Part shown: one piece after another, positions 1-46,500 of the stretch | Layout: every line of letters begins with the position of its first letter | How positions within the stretch are numbered: the stretch's first letter is position 1 | Assembly: GCA_034509425.1 (NCBI GenBank) | Contig: JAVTVJ010000458.1 | Location: 2,032,794-2,096,793, forward strand | Reading direction: 5' to 3' | DNA: 64,000 bases | Origin: Eopsaltria australis | Lineage: Eukaryota > Chordata > Aves > Passeriformes > Petroicidae | Notes under the pieces: model-generated | Seen by the model: only the letters and a program-made list of their open reading frames with translations | The model's database searches: none | What the model was told of the DNA's origin: nothing | Translations under genes and position numbers: made by a program

Positions 1-2329
1 TATTTGCTTTGTGACCTCTGCAAAACATTTGGCTCTTATTCAAAGTCCTTTTTCTGTTCTTGAGCCTGAACAGTTCCTATGAGCCTGAATTTTATATGCT
101 GGTGGCATGCTGGTCAAACTTTTCTTTTGGGCTGCCAAAAATAAAGATCTGCTGCCTGTATTTCAAGATGAGCAATGGTTTCATAACCCTGGCTGCCAGC
201 AGGGCAAGGGATAAAAAGAATTGAGATACTGAAAACTTTCAAGGATCGGTGGCTGTGTTTGAGTAGGAGCAACAGATTTTCCACGGAACAGCAGCACTGA
301 GGTAATGCTGCCCCGATTGATCCTGCCTGGGTTTGGCTTTCTGCATCACTTTGTACAAAGTGCTGCTGACCAGAAGCTGTGATTGCAGCCCTTGTGGTAT
401 GTTTGCTGGGAAGATACAGTACTGCCTGCTTTGGGGGTAGACTGCCTCCAGAAGGAAAAACAAAATCCGTGCCAAAAAAGGTCTTTTCAGCTGTCACCCC
501 TGTCCTCGGCACTTCTCAAGTCCAGGATAGGGCTGGGCTCTCCTTTAAATTTATTACCTATGGAAAAAAATTCTTGTATTTCCTCTCTCCACCCTTGTGA
601 AATCTTTCAAGTAGCCTTTTCCCCTGTTCTCTCCACCCGGCTGTGTCTCTGTTTGTATCAGTGGCTCTGTTGGCTAAGTCAGCTTTTCCAGGAAATTCAG
701 CCTGGTTGGGCTCTGCTGTTCCCCAGCCCGCTGTCCTTGGTGAAGGTGATCTCCCTCCAAGAGCATATGGTGAGGCAGCAGGTCTTTAGGACAGAGGGGA
801 CATGGGGATGGGCTCTGGCGGACGCCCCTGGCTTGGCTGCACCTCCACTGGCATGAGGATAGAGTGATCTGGGTCAGTGATGCTGTGCTAGAGCTCATCA
901 GCTGCTGCTTTACCATCCCCAGGGACAGGTTCTGGGTGTTGAGCCCCGTCACATGCTGGCTGTGGTGTGAAATCCCCAGGTACTGGCCCTTTTCCCATGA
1001 CTCCTTTTTGCTCTTGCCTTTTCTTTAGGCCTGGGGGTCTCATGGTTGCTCCCACTGCCCCCCACCTTGGTCACTCCTAGGTGGCCACGTTTTGTCCCTG
1101 GCTGAAATATCAGTGGGAGCTCCAGCCTCAGCACAGGAGGAGGGATACTGGTTTAAATTTCAACCTTCTGTTTTCCCAAGGTACCAGCCTTCCTGTCCTG
1201 CTTGGGCTGAGCAGCAAAGTCCTGTCCAGTGGGAAATGAGATGGGGCAGTGTGTGCCTTCAGCCCTTCCTCTTGGACCTATGAGCTCTCAGTATTTCAGA
1301 TGCAATGTTGATTGTTTTTTCCAAGGTCTGTGCATATTATTGACCCTTTCCTGCAGGCACAGGGAGAGTGGTGGGGTTGATCCTGATTGATGGAGCTCTC
1401 TCTCTAAATCAGGAGATCTGCCTAAATATGTGGTCGGTGTGGGTAAGCACAGTCTGAGCTGCTGAATTATTAAGGGTGTTCTCAAAGCTTCGCTTGTGCC
1501 CTCACAGAAATGACTAAGGACAAAGAGTCAGAGAAAAACTGGCAAGAAGAAATCTCAATTAAAAATCTATCGCTTGGGCAATGAGCTGGATGTGCTGAGT
1601 GACTTCCCGAGGCTGATGGATGTTTTGGGGAGGTTATGGTAAATTTATGGAGGCTTTTTAAAATTTTGGATGTGTTTTCCTTTGTTCTTCTGAGGCTAAA
1701 TGAAGCAGGAGCTAGAACAGGCTGTTTTGGGAAGTGCTGTTATTTTTGCAAGCTTTTTTTGTAAATCAGGTCGCCTTCTCTACTACTTTTATGATAAATG
1801 GAACAATACAGGAGCAATTAGACTTTAAACTATTCATGAGATTGAAGCCAAGTAATGTGATTTAATCTTTCTTTTGCATATATTTAATATAAGCTGTGAT
1901 TTCATTCAAAGGTTTGAGCTTTGTACTTGTACTGTATAATTATCTCTGGGTTTAGCAGATGATTTTTTAAAAAATGCCTGTGGCTTTTATTAGATTTGTT
2001 TTCTGTGAGTTATTTGTGTTTGTTTTGTGGCTTGAAGTTATCTTCAGCAAACATGAAAGGAGACTTTTTTTTACTAGTTAGTTCTGGTTTTGGTGCTTTC
2101 TGGAACTGTAGTAAATCAAATGGTGGTGGTTTTTTTCTTTTTCTTCTACTGCTGATTTTTTTCTGGAAACAGGGCCAGAAGGTAGCACAGACACTTGCTT
2201 TCCATATGGGGGATATAATTAAACACTGTTTGCAGCTGCCCTACAAATAGTCCAGTTGAAGTGGCTCCTTGTCAGCGGTGACTGCAGAGCACAGGTTCAC
2301 CTCTTCTGTTGAACTCAGTCTAACTCCAT

Positions 2330-2369
2330 TAATTTTTACCCAGGCTTGCTAATTTTTACCCAGGTTTGC
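2330..2369 (+). repeat. Small 20-bp direct duplication
   Basis: Two adjacent copies share TAATTTTTACCCAGG followed by CTTGC or TTTGC. Each copy resembles a pyrimidine tract plus AG, but no exon follows it. Probably a neutral intronic duplication. Confidence 0.7.
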
Positions 2370-3837
2370 AGCTTTTATCCAGTGCCATGGGGGTGCTGTG
2401 CATGGTGATGTGATGGATTCCCAGGAAGTGGGGAGGGTTCTGAAAAAGAGCCTCTCCCCACGGCAAGCAGGAGCTGTTGTGCTGGGGAGGGACATTTCTG
2501 TGGGAGAAAGGGCACAGATGGAGGAGGGGAAAGAGGCATGAAGGGACACTTGCCTGAACTCAGAGAATTTGTGGGCTGCTGTGGGCTGCAAATGTAATTC
2601 TGTTGTCTTTATGTAATGCTCCAATAGCTTCAAGTCATCAATATGTTGGGTTATTAACTGCATCCATGGGCATTTTTACTCCTTGCCTGATGCCTTCAAA
2701 TCATACCCGTTCTTAACTCCTCAAAGAAAAATTTATAGTGAAATGCCAGGCCTCAGGTGACCTTCCGTGGGCATGTAGTTGGGCTTTTAAAGTTTGGGCA
2801 ATGTAAGAAAATAGTCATTATCCCCCCTAATGCCTTGATTTCAGAACTGCTGCTTCTGGCAGTATGTGGGCTTTATAAAAGGTGTGAATGTGGGAAGGTT
2901 GGGTTACATCAAAGCATTTGACAGAGCACGTTCATGTGTGAATTTCTCCCTGGCATGAGAAGGGTGGTGCTGCAGCAGCAGCCCTTTGCCCTGCCGAGCA
3001 TGTGCTGTATCAGTGCTCACCTGTGCTTATTGATCATTATTGATTTCTGCAGCTGGGCACCTGGGCCTGCCCCAGGGCACAGCCAGGACGGGCAGCCAGC
3101 TGCCAGCTTGAGGGATGCTCCTGGCAGAACAGCCTCCCTTACCTCATCTTTATCTCCCATGATTTGCGTTTGACTCTCTGACTGTTGTCTTCCAGCTGAG
3201 CTCCTTCAGGAGATATCTGGTTTGGATGCCCTGCTAAGAGATTGACTTGCTGATGGGCTTGGTTAGGCATGGGGGGAGTGGAGCAGGAGCTCTCAACTGG
3301 AGCTTGAAACGTTGCAGGAGAGAGCAGTCTTTGGGGCTGGTCCTCAGCTGATGCAGACAGAATAGTGGCTTTGCTCAAAACAGCCTCACTCCCTCCTTCC
3401 TCTCTGTTCCTGGTGTCTGCAGTGTCCCCCTGTGTGTCTGCCAGCTGCTGGGAGCCGCTCTGGGTTGTAGGGACATGCTAGGCAGGTGGGTCTGTGGTCA
3501 CCTACCCGCACCCCCAGACCCTCCAGGCTTGGTGGGAGGATGCAGTGTGGCTTCCCTGTCCCCCACCCTGGCCAGTCTGACACTGCTCATCCCTGCAGAC
3601 AACTCTGCTTGTCCCAGTGCTCACACAAACACCATGCCTCAGGCCCAGGGAGGTGAGAAAGTGCCTGTGAGGGGAATGCAATTGTTTCTTTTCTTGAATA
3701 ATCATCCTTCTGGCAGGCTTAGCTCTAAACAGGAGGAGAAACGCTGGCTTTTGCCTGCACCAGCTCACTCCAGCACTGTGGTCTCTGTAGAACCCCACCA
3801 GGCAACAAGGCAGCAGCTTGAATTGTATCCAAGTAAG

Positions 3838-3887
3838 ATTTTCTTTCTTTCTTTTTTTTTCTTTTTTTTTTTTCTTTTTTTTTGTCA
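3838..3887 (+). repeat. Low-complexity T/C-rich tract
   Basis: Almost pure T with scattered C, ending in a TCATCAG that looks like a splice acceptor. No coding sequence follows, so it is taken as simple sequence. Confidence 0.75.
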
Positions 3888-4792
3888 TCAGAAATAAAAT
3901 TTTTGATGAAAGGCAGTCGGAAAAAGTCATCTAAATCCTCTCCCCGCTAATCTGCATATTTTATAATTTTCCCCAAAGCCTGGCAGTTATTCCCTAAATC
4001 TGCCTCTAAGTCTCCGTGGAGAGGCATTATTAAGACGCAATAAGGGTTGCAATCTATTAGCAACCCTGCGAGGGGCCAGGCTGGGCTCTCAGTGAGAGCT
4101 TCTCATTGCTGAGCTCAGCCAACACCTCTTGCTACAGGCATCTGCTGTGAGCTGGCTTTCTGGGGGGTGCAGAAACGAGAGGTGTGGTTGAAGCCTTCCA
4201 GCTTCTGGTGTGGCTGTGGGAAGGTGTGACACCACGGGGTGGCTGAGGGAATGGGAAATGAAATGCTGTGAGTGATGGGAGCCTGGTTAGACCATGGAGA
4301 GAGGGCTTCTCCCTCTGCTGCTGCAGAGGGCTGGGATGCACCCTGGAGTCACAGTGTCACTGTTCCCGTGGTGTTACCTTTGTGGGTGATGCTGCAGGTA
4401 AATAACTGAGGGGATTTGAGGATGAGAGCCCCCCTAGGAGCTGGTGCTGATAACTTGGTGTGGCTTGGTCAGCCAACATACCTGGATTTGGGTTCTCTTC
4501 TGCTCTGAGGCTTCTCATATGCTCTCTATGGCTAGCTGTGAACAGTCAGGAAATCCTCGTGGATTCCAGAAGTGCTTTAAGTAGAACTGTGTGGTTTCTG
4601 TGCCAATGTGTGTGATTGGCAAACCCTCACCCTGCTCCTTTCCACCACCTGTCAGGGTGCAGGCAGGGGAAGCTGTCACTTCCTCCCTGTGCTGGAGGGG
4701 TGCTGGTCAGGCATGCCTGGCTCCAGAGCCTGGACAGGGGCACGAGAAGGACCAGCCCTGGGTACATCTGTCTCAGCTACCTGGTCCTGCTG

Positions 4793-4843
4793 TGGATGGA
4801 TGGATGGATGGATGGATGGATGGATGGATGGATGGATGGATGG
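4793..4843 (+). repeat. (GGAT)n microsatellite
   Basis: About twelve and a half uninterrupted copies of a 4-bp GGAT/TGGA unit. The repeating MDGW and IHPS peptides in overlapping open frames come only from this repeat. Likely length-polymorphic. Confidence 0.95.
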
Positions 4844-7225
4844 CTCTGCTTCCCGCTCCTGGGGCACAGGTTGGTGAGACCCCTGGCTGGCTCCTCCATA
4901 ATGCAGCAGATATACCAGGGAACCTTTTTTTGGGTCTAGTTTCTAGTTTGGAAGGAGGTGCTGCTTGCTGGTGTGGCTGGGAGGATGGTGGCATTCCCTG
5001 GCTGTGAGTGAGTGCCAGCCCTGCCCACGTTTGGGAGCTGGTGGAGGCGGTCACTGCTGGGGGTGCTGGTGGCTGCTGCTGGCTCTGCCGGGAGGTGCAG
5101 GGACACCGTGTAGGGTATGAGAATCTTCCTCCTCCTGCTCTGAGCATCAGCTGCTGTAGTGAGAGTGGTCAGCACATCTCCTCAAATATAGGTGTAAAAA
5201 CACTTCTTTAATTAAAGATGTTGCAGATGTGGATGGGAAATGGGAAAGGAAAAGCTGCCACTTCTTTTGGGCAGATCCTGCTCCTCGTGCAACAGGATCC
5301 AATCAGTCGTTGCTGTTCCAGGTCCACCAGTTTTAGCTGTTTAAATTTTTGGTTTTGATGCTTTCCCCAAGCAGCAGTTAGTCCCAGGCCTTGCTGTCTT
5401 AGCCTGTTTTTCTTCAGAGCACCTTTTCTCCTGCTGGCTTTTGTTTGCACCTTGACAAGCTGCCTGCGATGAGCTCTTTGGACAAGGGGGATGCTGAGCT
5501 GGATCCAGGGCTCTCCTGGAGCATTCACCTGCAGCAGGCTGAGCCCGTGCTGGGCAGCTGACACAGGACTGGGATTTGGCATTTTTGACACCTGCTCTGG
5601 TGGGGTTTCAAAGGAAGGAAGCTGTAGGGTTGAGGATTAGTATGACCAAGTGGACTGTGAACAGTATCTGCTGGTGTTTTAGCAGCCCTGCTGCCTGATA
5701 ATGCCCTCTAACCATAAGCTGTAACAAATGTCTTCCCTATTCATGGTCTAAAATTCAAAACCTGAACTCTACGGAAACCTTACCCTAGTCTAACACCACC
5801 CTTCCCCCCTCAGCCCTCTTGCCCCATTTGCTCTTAGTGGACATTTTAAATTCACTGTGTAATTTTATGGTCAGCATCACCAAACGCTTCCTGGTGCCAG
5901 CCAGGTCTTCTCCCTTGGCTGCGAGCATCTGTGGCAAGGACACTTTGTTATATGAAAGGGGCAATCTGGACAGAATGAAAAGCTGTTTTTTAAACTATTG
6001 GTTTTGAAAACAAAGTTTTGTGATCCACTGAGAAACTTGAGTGTGCTGGGCAGGCCAGAGCTAGAGGCTGATGGAGACAGAGCTCACAGCACTGCCTTAT
6101 CCACTGAGAGCTTTCAGTGGGCTGCAGGGACCTGCTCGGCCTCTGCTCTGTCACAAGTTGGCAAAGGTTTTAAAAGAAATTTCAAGATGTTGGAAGTTCC
6201 ATCTTTAAGAGTTACATTGGAACAGACACGGCCTGGTACTTTTGGTGCGCTCCGATACTTTGCTCACTATGTGTTACCACCTTCTCCCCTGGATCGGGCG
6301 GATCTGTCTGTGACTTGCGGGGTGCTGTCACCTCCCGTGGGTCGCCTGGAAGGGCTGTGGGGTGGCAGGGTCTCTGCTGGTCACAGGTGTCTTGTGGCTT
6401 TGTGCAAGGGCTGCTGTCCTCCTGCAGAGCAGCCCTGCTGTGGTTATTCGCTGCAATTCCCCTCGTCCTGCTGGGAGCAGTGGGGCTGTCATCATCCCCC
6501 GTGACACCAGGCTGGCATTCACTTGTGACAGCTCATTCTGCTTTAAATTAAACCCCCAGCAAGCCCAGCTGGCTTCCCAGCACCCTGTGTGTCATCCTGA
6601 GGAGTTTGCGATGTGAGACTGTCTGCTTCATCATTTGTGATTTTGGCTGATATTTTTAAATAGCAGAAGCAGACTCTTTTGGTTTTTTGAGCTAAGCACT
6701 AAATCTTTGTGTACCAGTGTGGTGGTGAGACATTTTTCATGGACTTGAGGGCTGGACAGAAGAGTGAGTGTAAGGGAGGGTGCAGTTGCCATTGTCCTCC
6801 ATCAGTTAATAAACTCGGAGCTGAAGGATTCTCCAGGACAGGACTAGGATGCGTAGGTGCTAAATTATATTCCTAATGACTTGAAGTGCTTGATAAAGAC
6901 ACATTCTCCTTGAAGAAGGGAAAGTATCCTGGCACAGGCTGCAGATCCAGGCAGCAACTGTCCTGCACAGGGCAGGAGTGCAGTGACCTGTCCTGGTGGG
7001 GTGTAGGACTGGGAGCTGATGGCTCAGCACGGCCTTGATTTTGCTAAACGACTTTGTGTTCTTCATTCTTGTGCTTTGGCTGGCGCCGAGAGGTGAAGTT
7101 TTGCATTCCAGCTGCCTTATTTCCAACGAGCAGCGCAGTGCGTTGAGAAGCTCGAAGGTGTTAATACAAATATTGCGGTGAATTAGAACTAAAAGGTCTT
7201 TTTTCCTTTCCCCGGCTGCCGGCAG

Positions 7226-40338
<33,113 letters not shown>

Positions 40339-43300
40339 AGTGCTCCACACAAACACTGCATATTGTCATGCTGTAGGAAACCCATGGTTTTACCCTGACA
40401 GTGACCTTTGAGAGTTCCAAGGACTGTGAGCAGCCGTGCTGGTGGAGCAGCAGCCAGGGTACTGGCCCCATGGTACCCATTTGTCTTTGGTCTTGTGGCT
40501 TCACTGCCCTCCCAGAAACACCAATTCTGCCAAATCCTACGTCACTGGAGGCTGAGAAAGCACCTTCAGGAGTTCACCCAAAACAGCATGAATCGAAGTG
40601 CAAGAGTGCAGTGCCAGCCCCATTTCACACGGGGGCTTCCTCTGCCCACTGCAGAGCTGCTCAAAGCTCTTGCTCTACCTGACCAAAGACTTCAACCCAG
40701 TGACATCCCCCTCCAGCCCCCTGAAGGCACTGGCAAGAGGCTGCTCCTCTTACACAGAAGGTGGAAGCAGCCCTGGAGCCCCTCTCCTGGTGCTGGGGCT
40801 GCCCCCTCCCAGCCATACACACAGCAGGACCAACTGGAAATTCAGGAGGAATCTTTGCTGCTCCCTCCTCCAGGTGTGGCTGGGAGCAGTCTGTGGTCTG
40901 TGCACAGCAGTGGTGTCCATGTGAAGACCTGCAGTGCTGGGAAGTGCCAGAGCATCTTCCCACAGCTGATGGGTTTGCTCCTGCTGAAGGGTGAAGAAAA
41001 GGTTGTTTTGTGGCTGTTTGTGATGGAAGGAAGCTTTTGTGGGGGAAAAAGGAACCCCAGAAGCTGGGCTGTGGCAGACTGAGCCCCTGTGCCCAGGCTC
41101 CCGTGGCTGTGCTTACATCACTGCACTGTGCAGTTGCTCCAGCACTTCAGAGGCCTGAGGGACAGTGAAGTCCTTGGCTGATCCCAAGGACATGGGCTGT
41201 GCCTGTGAAGCTGCAGGCATATAAAACTGCATCTTGAGTTATTTGCACTAAGAAAAAAGAAGACAGTTTAAAATTTAATACATGATTTCATTTTACATTT
41301 TGTTTGTTTTTTGAATTGGCATGTTCTTTTCAAATCTACCTGTACCATGGTCATAGGAACTTTTCCTCTTGAGGTTCTGCACAGCAAAGATGCCTGACTC
41401 TCAGTATTTTATTTTTTTTTCTCTGATACTTCATGTGTGGAAAGAGCAGCTTTCTTTGTTAAGACATAAGCAGTGACAGAGCTGTTGGTGTGACAGTCTC
41501 TTCCTCGTGCTGGTGTCCCCCAGAGGAACTGCTGTGAGAAGCTCCAGGGCTCATTTCAGAAGCAGCAAAAGCCCTGTGGTGCTGCTGGGTTTGGCTCCCG
41601 CTCACTCAGGCTTTGTGTCATCTATATACAACACAACAATCTGGGACTAGACAGAACATCCCCCTCACCAAATTTTGTTGAACCACAGACTATTAATTTT
41701 TGGGAGAATCAAGCCTTGCTCTCTGGCTGCCCTCCCCCCCTTCCCCTCCCCGTGGTTCATCTCCGGCTGTTGCGGATCAGCAATTTCTCTCGCGCGTCGT
41801 GAGGACTCTGGATGGGCCTTACCTGATGGGAGAGGGGAGTGCTCAGTCCCTGTGGCTGCTCTGCCATCACCCAGCATGGGAGGGGACACAGATGGACAGG
41901 ACCACTGTATTATACACCCTGCACTGGCCTCAACACAAGCGGTGTCTGTGCCGTGCCAGCGACCACAGCTCCGCTCCTCACTGCATGCAAGGCAGGAGCT
42001 GCACTGCCAGCATGTGTCCCATGGGCAAAGCTTTCCTTTTCTTTTTTTTTCTTTTTTTCCCCCCATTTTCCTAGCTCATTTCACAGCCCTAGAATTCAAC
42101 TTGCAGACCTTGTCCCGTTCTCAGCTTTTCTTGCTGAAATGTGGTGCCTACAGATCGAGTACATGATGAATACAATGAAGAAATGCTCTATATGCCAAAT
42201 CTAACCATTCTCCTTAAATATGTGGTTGCTGACTTGTGTTTACATAACCTTTAAAAAATGGGCTCTAAAATGCCTAATTCCTGTGATTCAAAACCATTCC
42301 AAGCCCAGATGGTCCCAAGCCTGACTCCTTGCTTCTCTGTTTTGTGTCATGCTCTGCTCCAAGGGTCAAAATCTGTTCTCCTGGAATTCCATTGGTGATA
42401 TCAGTGGGAACAGTGAAACTTGATGTGTGTGAACTGTTCAAATAGTCATTTAAACAGGATCATTTCTGCTGCCTGTCTCAAGACAGAGCCTTCTGAGAAC
42501 CAAATCTTCCTCTTGGCATTTCCAAACGTCCTGTCTCCAGCTGGAACAATGGCTGTGTGTTCAAGCCCAAGGTGTGTGTGCTGACAGGTGGAGTGGAATT
42601 AACGTGAGATGTCTCTTCTGGGAAAATGCAGTTTTTCTTGGGCTTGAATCTTCAGGTAGTGCTGGGGGACAGGACAGCCAGGCTGCCCTGGTCCTGCAGA
42701 AGAGCTGATCATCGTTGCTCGAAAATGGCAAAAATGAAATTCCCATTGCTGTGGGTGACTTGTGAAATCAGGGGAAACAGGAGACCCCTTCTGGAGTTAG
42801 AGAGGGGAAGGAGAGGTGCTGGTGGTGGCTGTAAGGTGTAAGGCAGCAGGGTGGCAGAAAGGGGACAGCGGTGCTGGGTGCTGGTGGTCCCTGGTGCCAC
42901 CACGCTCACGGTGCTCACCAGGTACAGGAAAAGGTCAGTACAGGCTTATCGGTGGAGAAACTTGAAGGAAAAAAGGCTGGGGTTTTCTCATAATAATTCC
43001 TTAAAGTCTAATCACTGACTAATGACACTGAAAGATAAGGAAAGTAATTAAGATTCCCTCTAAAACTCTTAGGTGATAACAGTGGAGCTTGGTGTAGTCA
43101 TAGCGACTTTTCAAAAACTAATCCTAATCATTATGAGAATATTATAAATGACTTGGAATTGCATAAAAGCTTCAAATTGAATTTGTATACACACCGTTGA
43201 AAAACTTCCTAATACTGCACCATTTATCCAATTTCCCAGCTATGAATTTTTTTTAAAAACCATGTAGTGTATAGAAAATGTAAATTATATACAGGCAATG

Positions 43301-43510
43301 AGCAGATACATTTTCAGCTTCTTGCAAAGAAAAAGGACTGCAACCTTACATTTTTTTCACTTAAATGCAATTTTATACATTTATGTTGCTTTATATCAAG
43401 GAAATTGAATGTGAATGTTACCTTTTATGAATGCAACTTGCTCTTTTTTCATTACAGAAACTTTTGTTTGAAGTAATCAATAAACTTTGGTATGTTGTTC
43501 TGATTAATAT
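40339..43510 (+). other. ATP11C: ATP11C 3' UTR (putative)
   Basis: About 3.2 kb without coding exons, becoming AT-rich towards the end, as is usual for a distal 3' UTR. It includes a 224-codon chance frame (40408-41082) and a pyrimidine run at 42038-42066. The end is set by the best poly(A) signal found; earlier cleavage is possible. Confidence 0.6.
43479..43484 (+). terminator. ATP11C: Candidate poly(A) signal of ATP11C
   Basis: AATAAA in an AT-rich context, followed by GT- and T-rich sequence (TATGTTGTTCTG and TTGTTGTCTGTCTC) within 40 bases, as expected for a cleavage site. Further AATAAA copies near 43812 and 43981 are less well placed. Confidence 0.55.
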
Positions 43511-46500
43511 AAATTTGTTGTCTGTCTCATCTTGGATACTCGTGGGGGTAGTTGATTGTGTGGGCTTTTCCAGGGTAATGCTAGGGGCGCTATCAGCATT
43601 TTCACTGGGGGGGTGGATGCCAGCAAGGCCATGCTTGGTTGTCTGATGTGGAGCAGCACTTACCTAAGGAAATGCTCATGCATTTTTATTTTTCCAGCAG
43701 TGTATTAGCAATTGCTGCTGTCAACTGCTGCACATGGCTGGCCTGTGTGCTTTCAACTGGTTTCCCCCAAAGTGAATGTTTAATTAAGAAAGTGAATCCT
43801 GTGAATTAAGTGAATAAATTGATTTAACTTTCTAGAATAGGTGAACTCAGGGCTTCAGCTGACATTTTCTCAGCTTTCTGGCTGAGAAAAATGTAGGTCC
43901 ATGTGCCTGATTTCCATTCACAAAGTGTTTTCCTTACTGCTCTATGTTGGTTCTTGGTTCTGTGTGTCGTTGCTGCCTGTAATAAATGAATATTTTTTTA
44001 GTTCAAAGTCTAGAAGTACACAAATGAGGTTTGCAAAGTGCCTGGTGCTGGGGAGGTTCAGGCCCAATATTTGCATTGATGAAATTCCAACAAAACAAGG
44101 AAACTGCTGAAGCACGACTCGCAGTGTTTGTGTAATACACAAAAAATATATACAGAAAAATATATAGCCTTGACTTGTTTTTTTAGGACACGGGTCTGTT
44201 TCAAACTGAAATGTTTGTAATAAGAAGCTGACAGTTTGAAAAATTCTGTCTTGGCTGCTTCGATCCCTGCAGCTCCTGTCAGGCCCCGCAGGACAGATGG
44301 CTGAGCTATTTAAAACAAACTCTAACCTTTCCCAGGCAGCTCCGTACTATTGGAAACCACATCCACGCATTGAGAATCTCAATAGCGCCGCTGAGTGAGA
44401 GTGAAAAGCATCTGAGGAGCTGCAGAGGGTTTTACTCTGAGCTGGCTGCCCAGGCTGACAGGACAAAGCTGTAAATGGAAGCGATGGGAGATGACCGCAG
44501 GTCACCGAGTACTTCAAAAAGCACCCAAATTAGCTTCTAAAACACTCACATAGCCCTTCTCGTTAGGAAAAGCGATGTCGTATTGTAAGGTGATTTGTAA
44601 CAAGGACAGCAATTTTTTAAGGTCAGGCTGTTGTCGTTTGAGGACTCCTGGCACGTGGAGGGCTCATGGTGTCCTTGTCCCTCGCTGTCCCCCTGCAGCT
44701 GTTGCAGGACATGCACCCACAGTGTTCTTGCTGCTGGGATTGGGCTTTGCTGCTTAAATTTTCACACGTCTGGGGATAACCTGCTAAGCTGGAAAATACA
44801 CTGTGGCCTGGAGAAAGGGTGTGTGTGTGCGTGTGTGCATGCCTGTGTGAGTGTTCCCTTCCAAAATCAGGGATTGCAACAAAAAATAAGGCAGGTCTGA
44901 CTGACACGGGGAAAGGGAGAGTGGGAGAGCAGAGTGGAGCCCTTTTTTCTTTCACATTCAAGTAGGAGACATAAAATGCTTCTCCTGATTAAATCTGTGC
45001 AGGTGTGGCTGGCAGTGGGGCCAGGATTTCTGCCAGGCTTTGAGGGTCTGCCCCACCTCGAGCAGCTTGGAGAGACCCACACTGGGCAGTACCCTTGGAC
45101 TGAGGTTGATGCTGCTGTCTGCACAAGAAATCCTCCTAAAATCCCTGTTCATGAAAACCAACCTGAGTTTAATGACCCTTCTGCATGCGTAGTTTTCTGT
45201 CGCTGTGCTTATTCCAGTGGTGAGCAATTCCCTTGGACATCACTTTGACTCTAACCTGTGTTTAGCCAGCTCTGTTTTTCCAGTTCTCAGCACTTGACTG
45301 AACAGGTATTTTTGAAAGGTGATTTCTCCAATCCAAACAAAGGCTTCAGTCCCAACCCAACCTTCTAGCCTTAATCTGGCAAAGGGAAAAAAATGTTGTT
45401 TTTTTTCTAATTCAAGAGATTTTGAACTTTGTTTGAGTGGGTTTTTCCAGCCTCTGATCTGAAATTAATGAAATTACTTGGAATTCTTCCTACACCTTCT
45501 CCCTAAGATTAGATTTAAGGATGAGGCATTGCACCCACATGAAATAAATCTTTGCAAACGGGTGCTGCAGGTGCTGTCAAGACTTTACACAGCTTTCAAG
45601 AGCTCTTGCCTCTTACACACAAGTTTGTATGTGTCACTCTCCGAGTGCTGAGCATTGCTACGGGGCCTGCAAAAGAAACAGCCATGCGTCTGGCTGTCAT
45701 TTGCTTCCTTTTAAATCTGTCTCCTTGCTCCTTCTATCTCAGTTCATCCTCTCCTAGGCAGCCGGAGAGTAACACTTGGCTCTGGAGGAGCCAGATGTGT
45801 CAAGGAGCTTCTGTCAGGGTAAAGTGTGGGAAGGTGGACAGTGCAGAATGCCTTGCTGGGATAGTTGGGCATTGGCTCTGAAATGCCCCAAAGGAGGGTC
45901 TGTAGCAGCCAGGTTTCCAAACCATAAGTGTGAGTGGCCATAAGGAAAAGCCATAAGCACTTACCCTCCAGCCTGAGTGAGTATAGCTTTTTCACGCTGC
46001 GAGCTGCCTGAGGCTGGCTGCTGTCAGCTGAGGTGTCTGGAGGGCCTTTGGGATGTGCAGGATTCCTGCCAGCATCCAGGGCCCAGCCCAGCCCACCTGG
46101 GGCTTGAGCAGGGTGTGTTGGCTGCAGAGACTGATCCAGATCCTGTCTTAATGCCTTTGCCTTCTATCCAGAGAGCAAGAAATTGATTGATTGTGAAACC
46201 TCAGGGGTGACAGCTGCATCTTCTACTGGATAGCTTCATTTTCCCCAAATCCTGTGTCAGAAGTGGGTGTGTGGCACTCGGTGGGGATGAGTCCCAGTTA
46301 CAGCGTAGCATCCCCTGCTCAGTGGTAGAGCAGAACAGAGCCTTTCAGCACTTGGATGGGTCCCATTTCTCCATGAGCCATGGCAGTTTGAGCAGCATTC
46401 CTGTGATAAGAACACAGCAGGAATGTGGCATGGCTCTTTCTTTGCTGGTAGCCTTGTGTATCAGATGGATTTTTTCATGAGTAACTGCACATGAGCTCTC

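Larger units (their letters stand above)
1..7225 (+). other. ATP11C: Presumed intron 1 or upstream region of ATP11C; no exon recognised
   Basis: No open frame here resembles a known protein, and no short exon encoding the usual mammalian N-terminus of ATP11C was found. The region lacks a CpG island, so it is most simply the 3' part of a long first intron. It contains a GGAT microsatellite (4793-4843), a pyrimidine-rich tract (3838-3887) and a small 20-bp direct duplication (2330-2369). The region may also be upstream flank if an alternative first exon exists; the sequence alone cannot decide. Confidence 0.6.

Noticed and set aside
4591..5147. Open frames with MDGW and IHPS repeats
   Set aside because: Products of the GGAT microsatellite read in different frames.
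40408..41082. 224-codon open frame
   Set aside because: It lies just after the tail-C stop in the likely 3' UTR, overlaps other frames of similar length and resembles no family I know.
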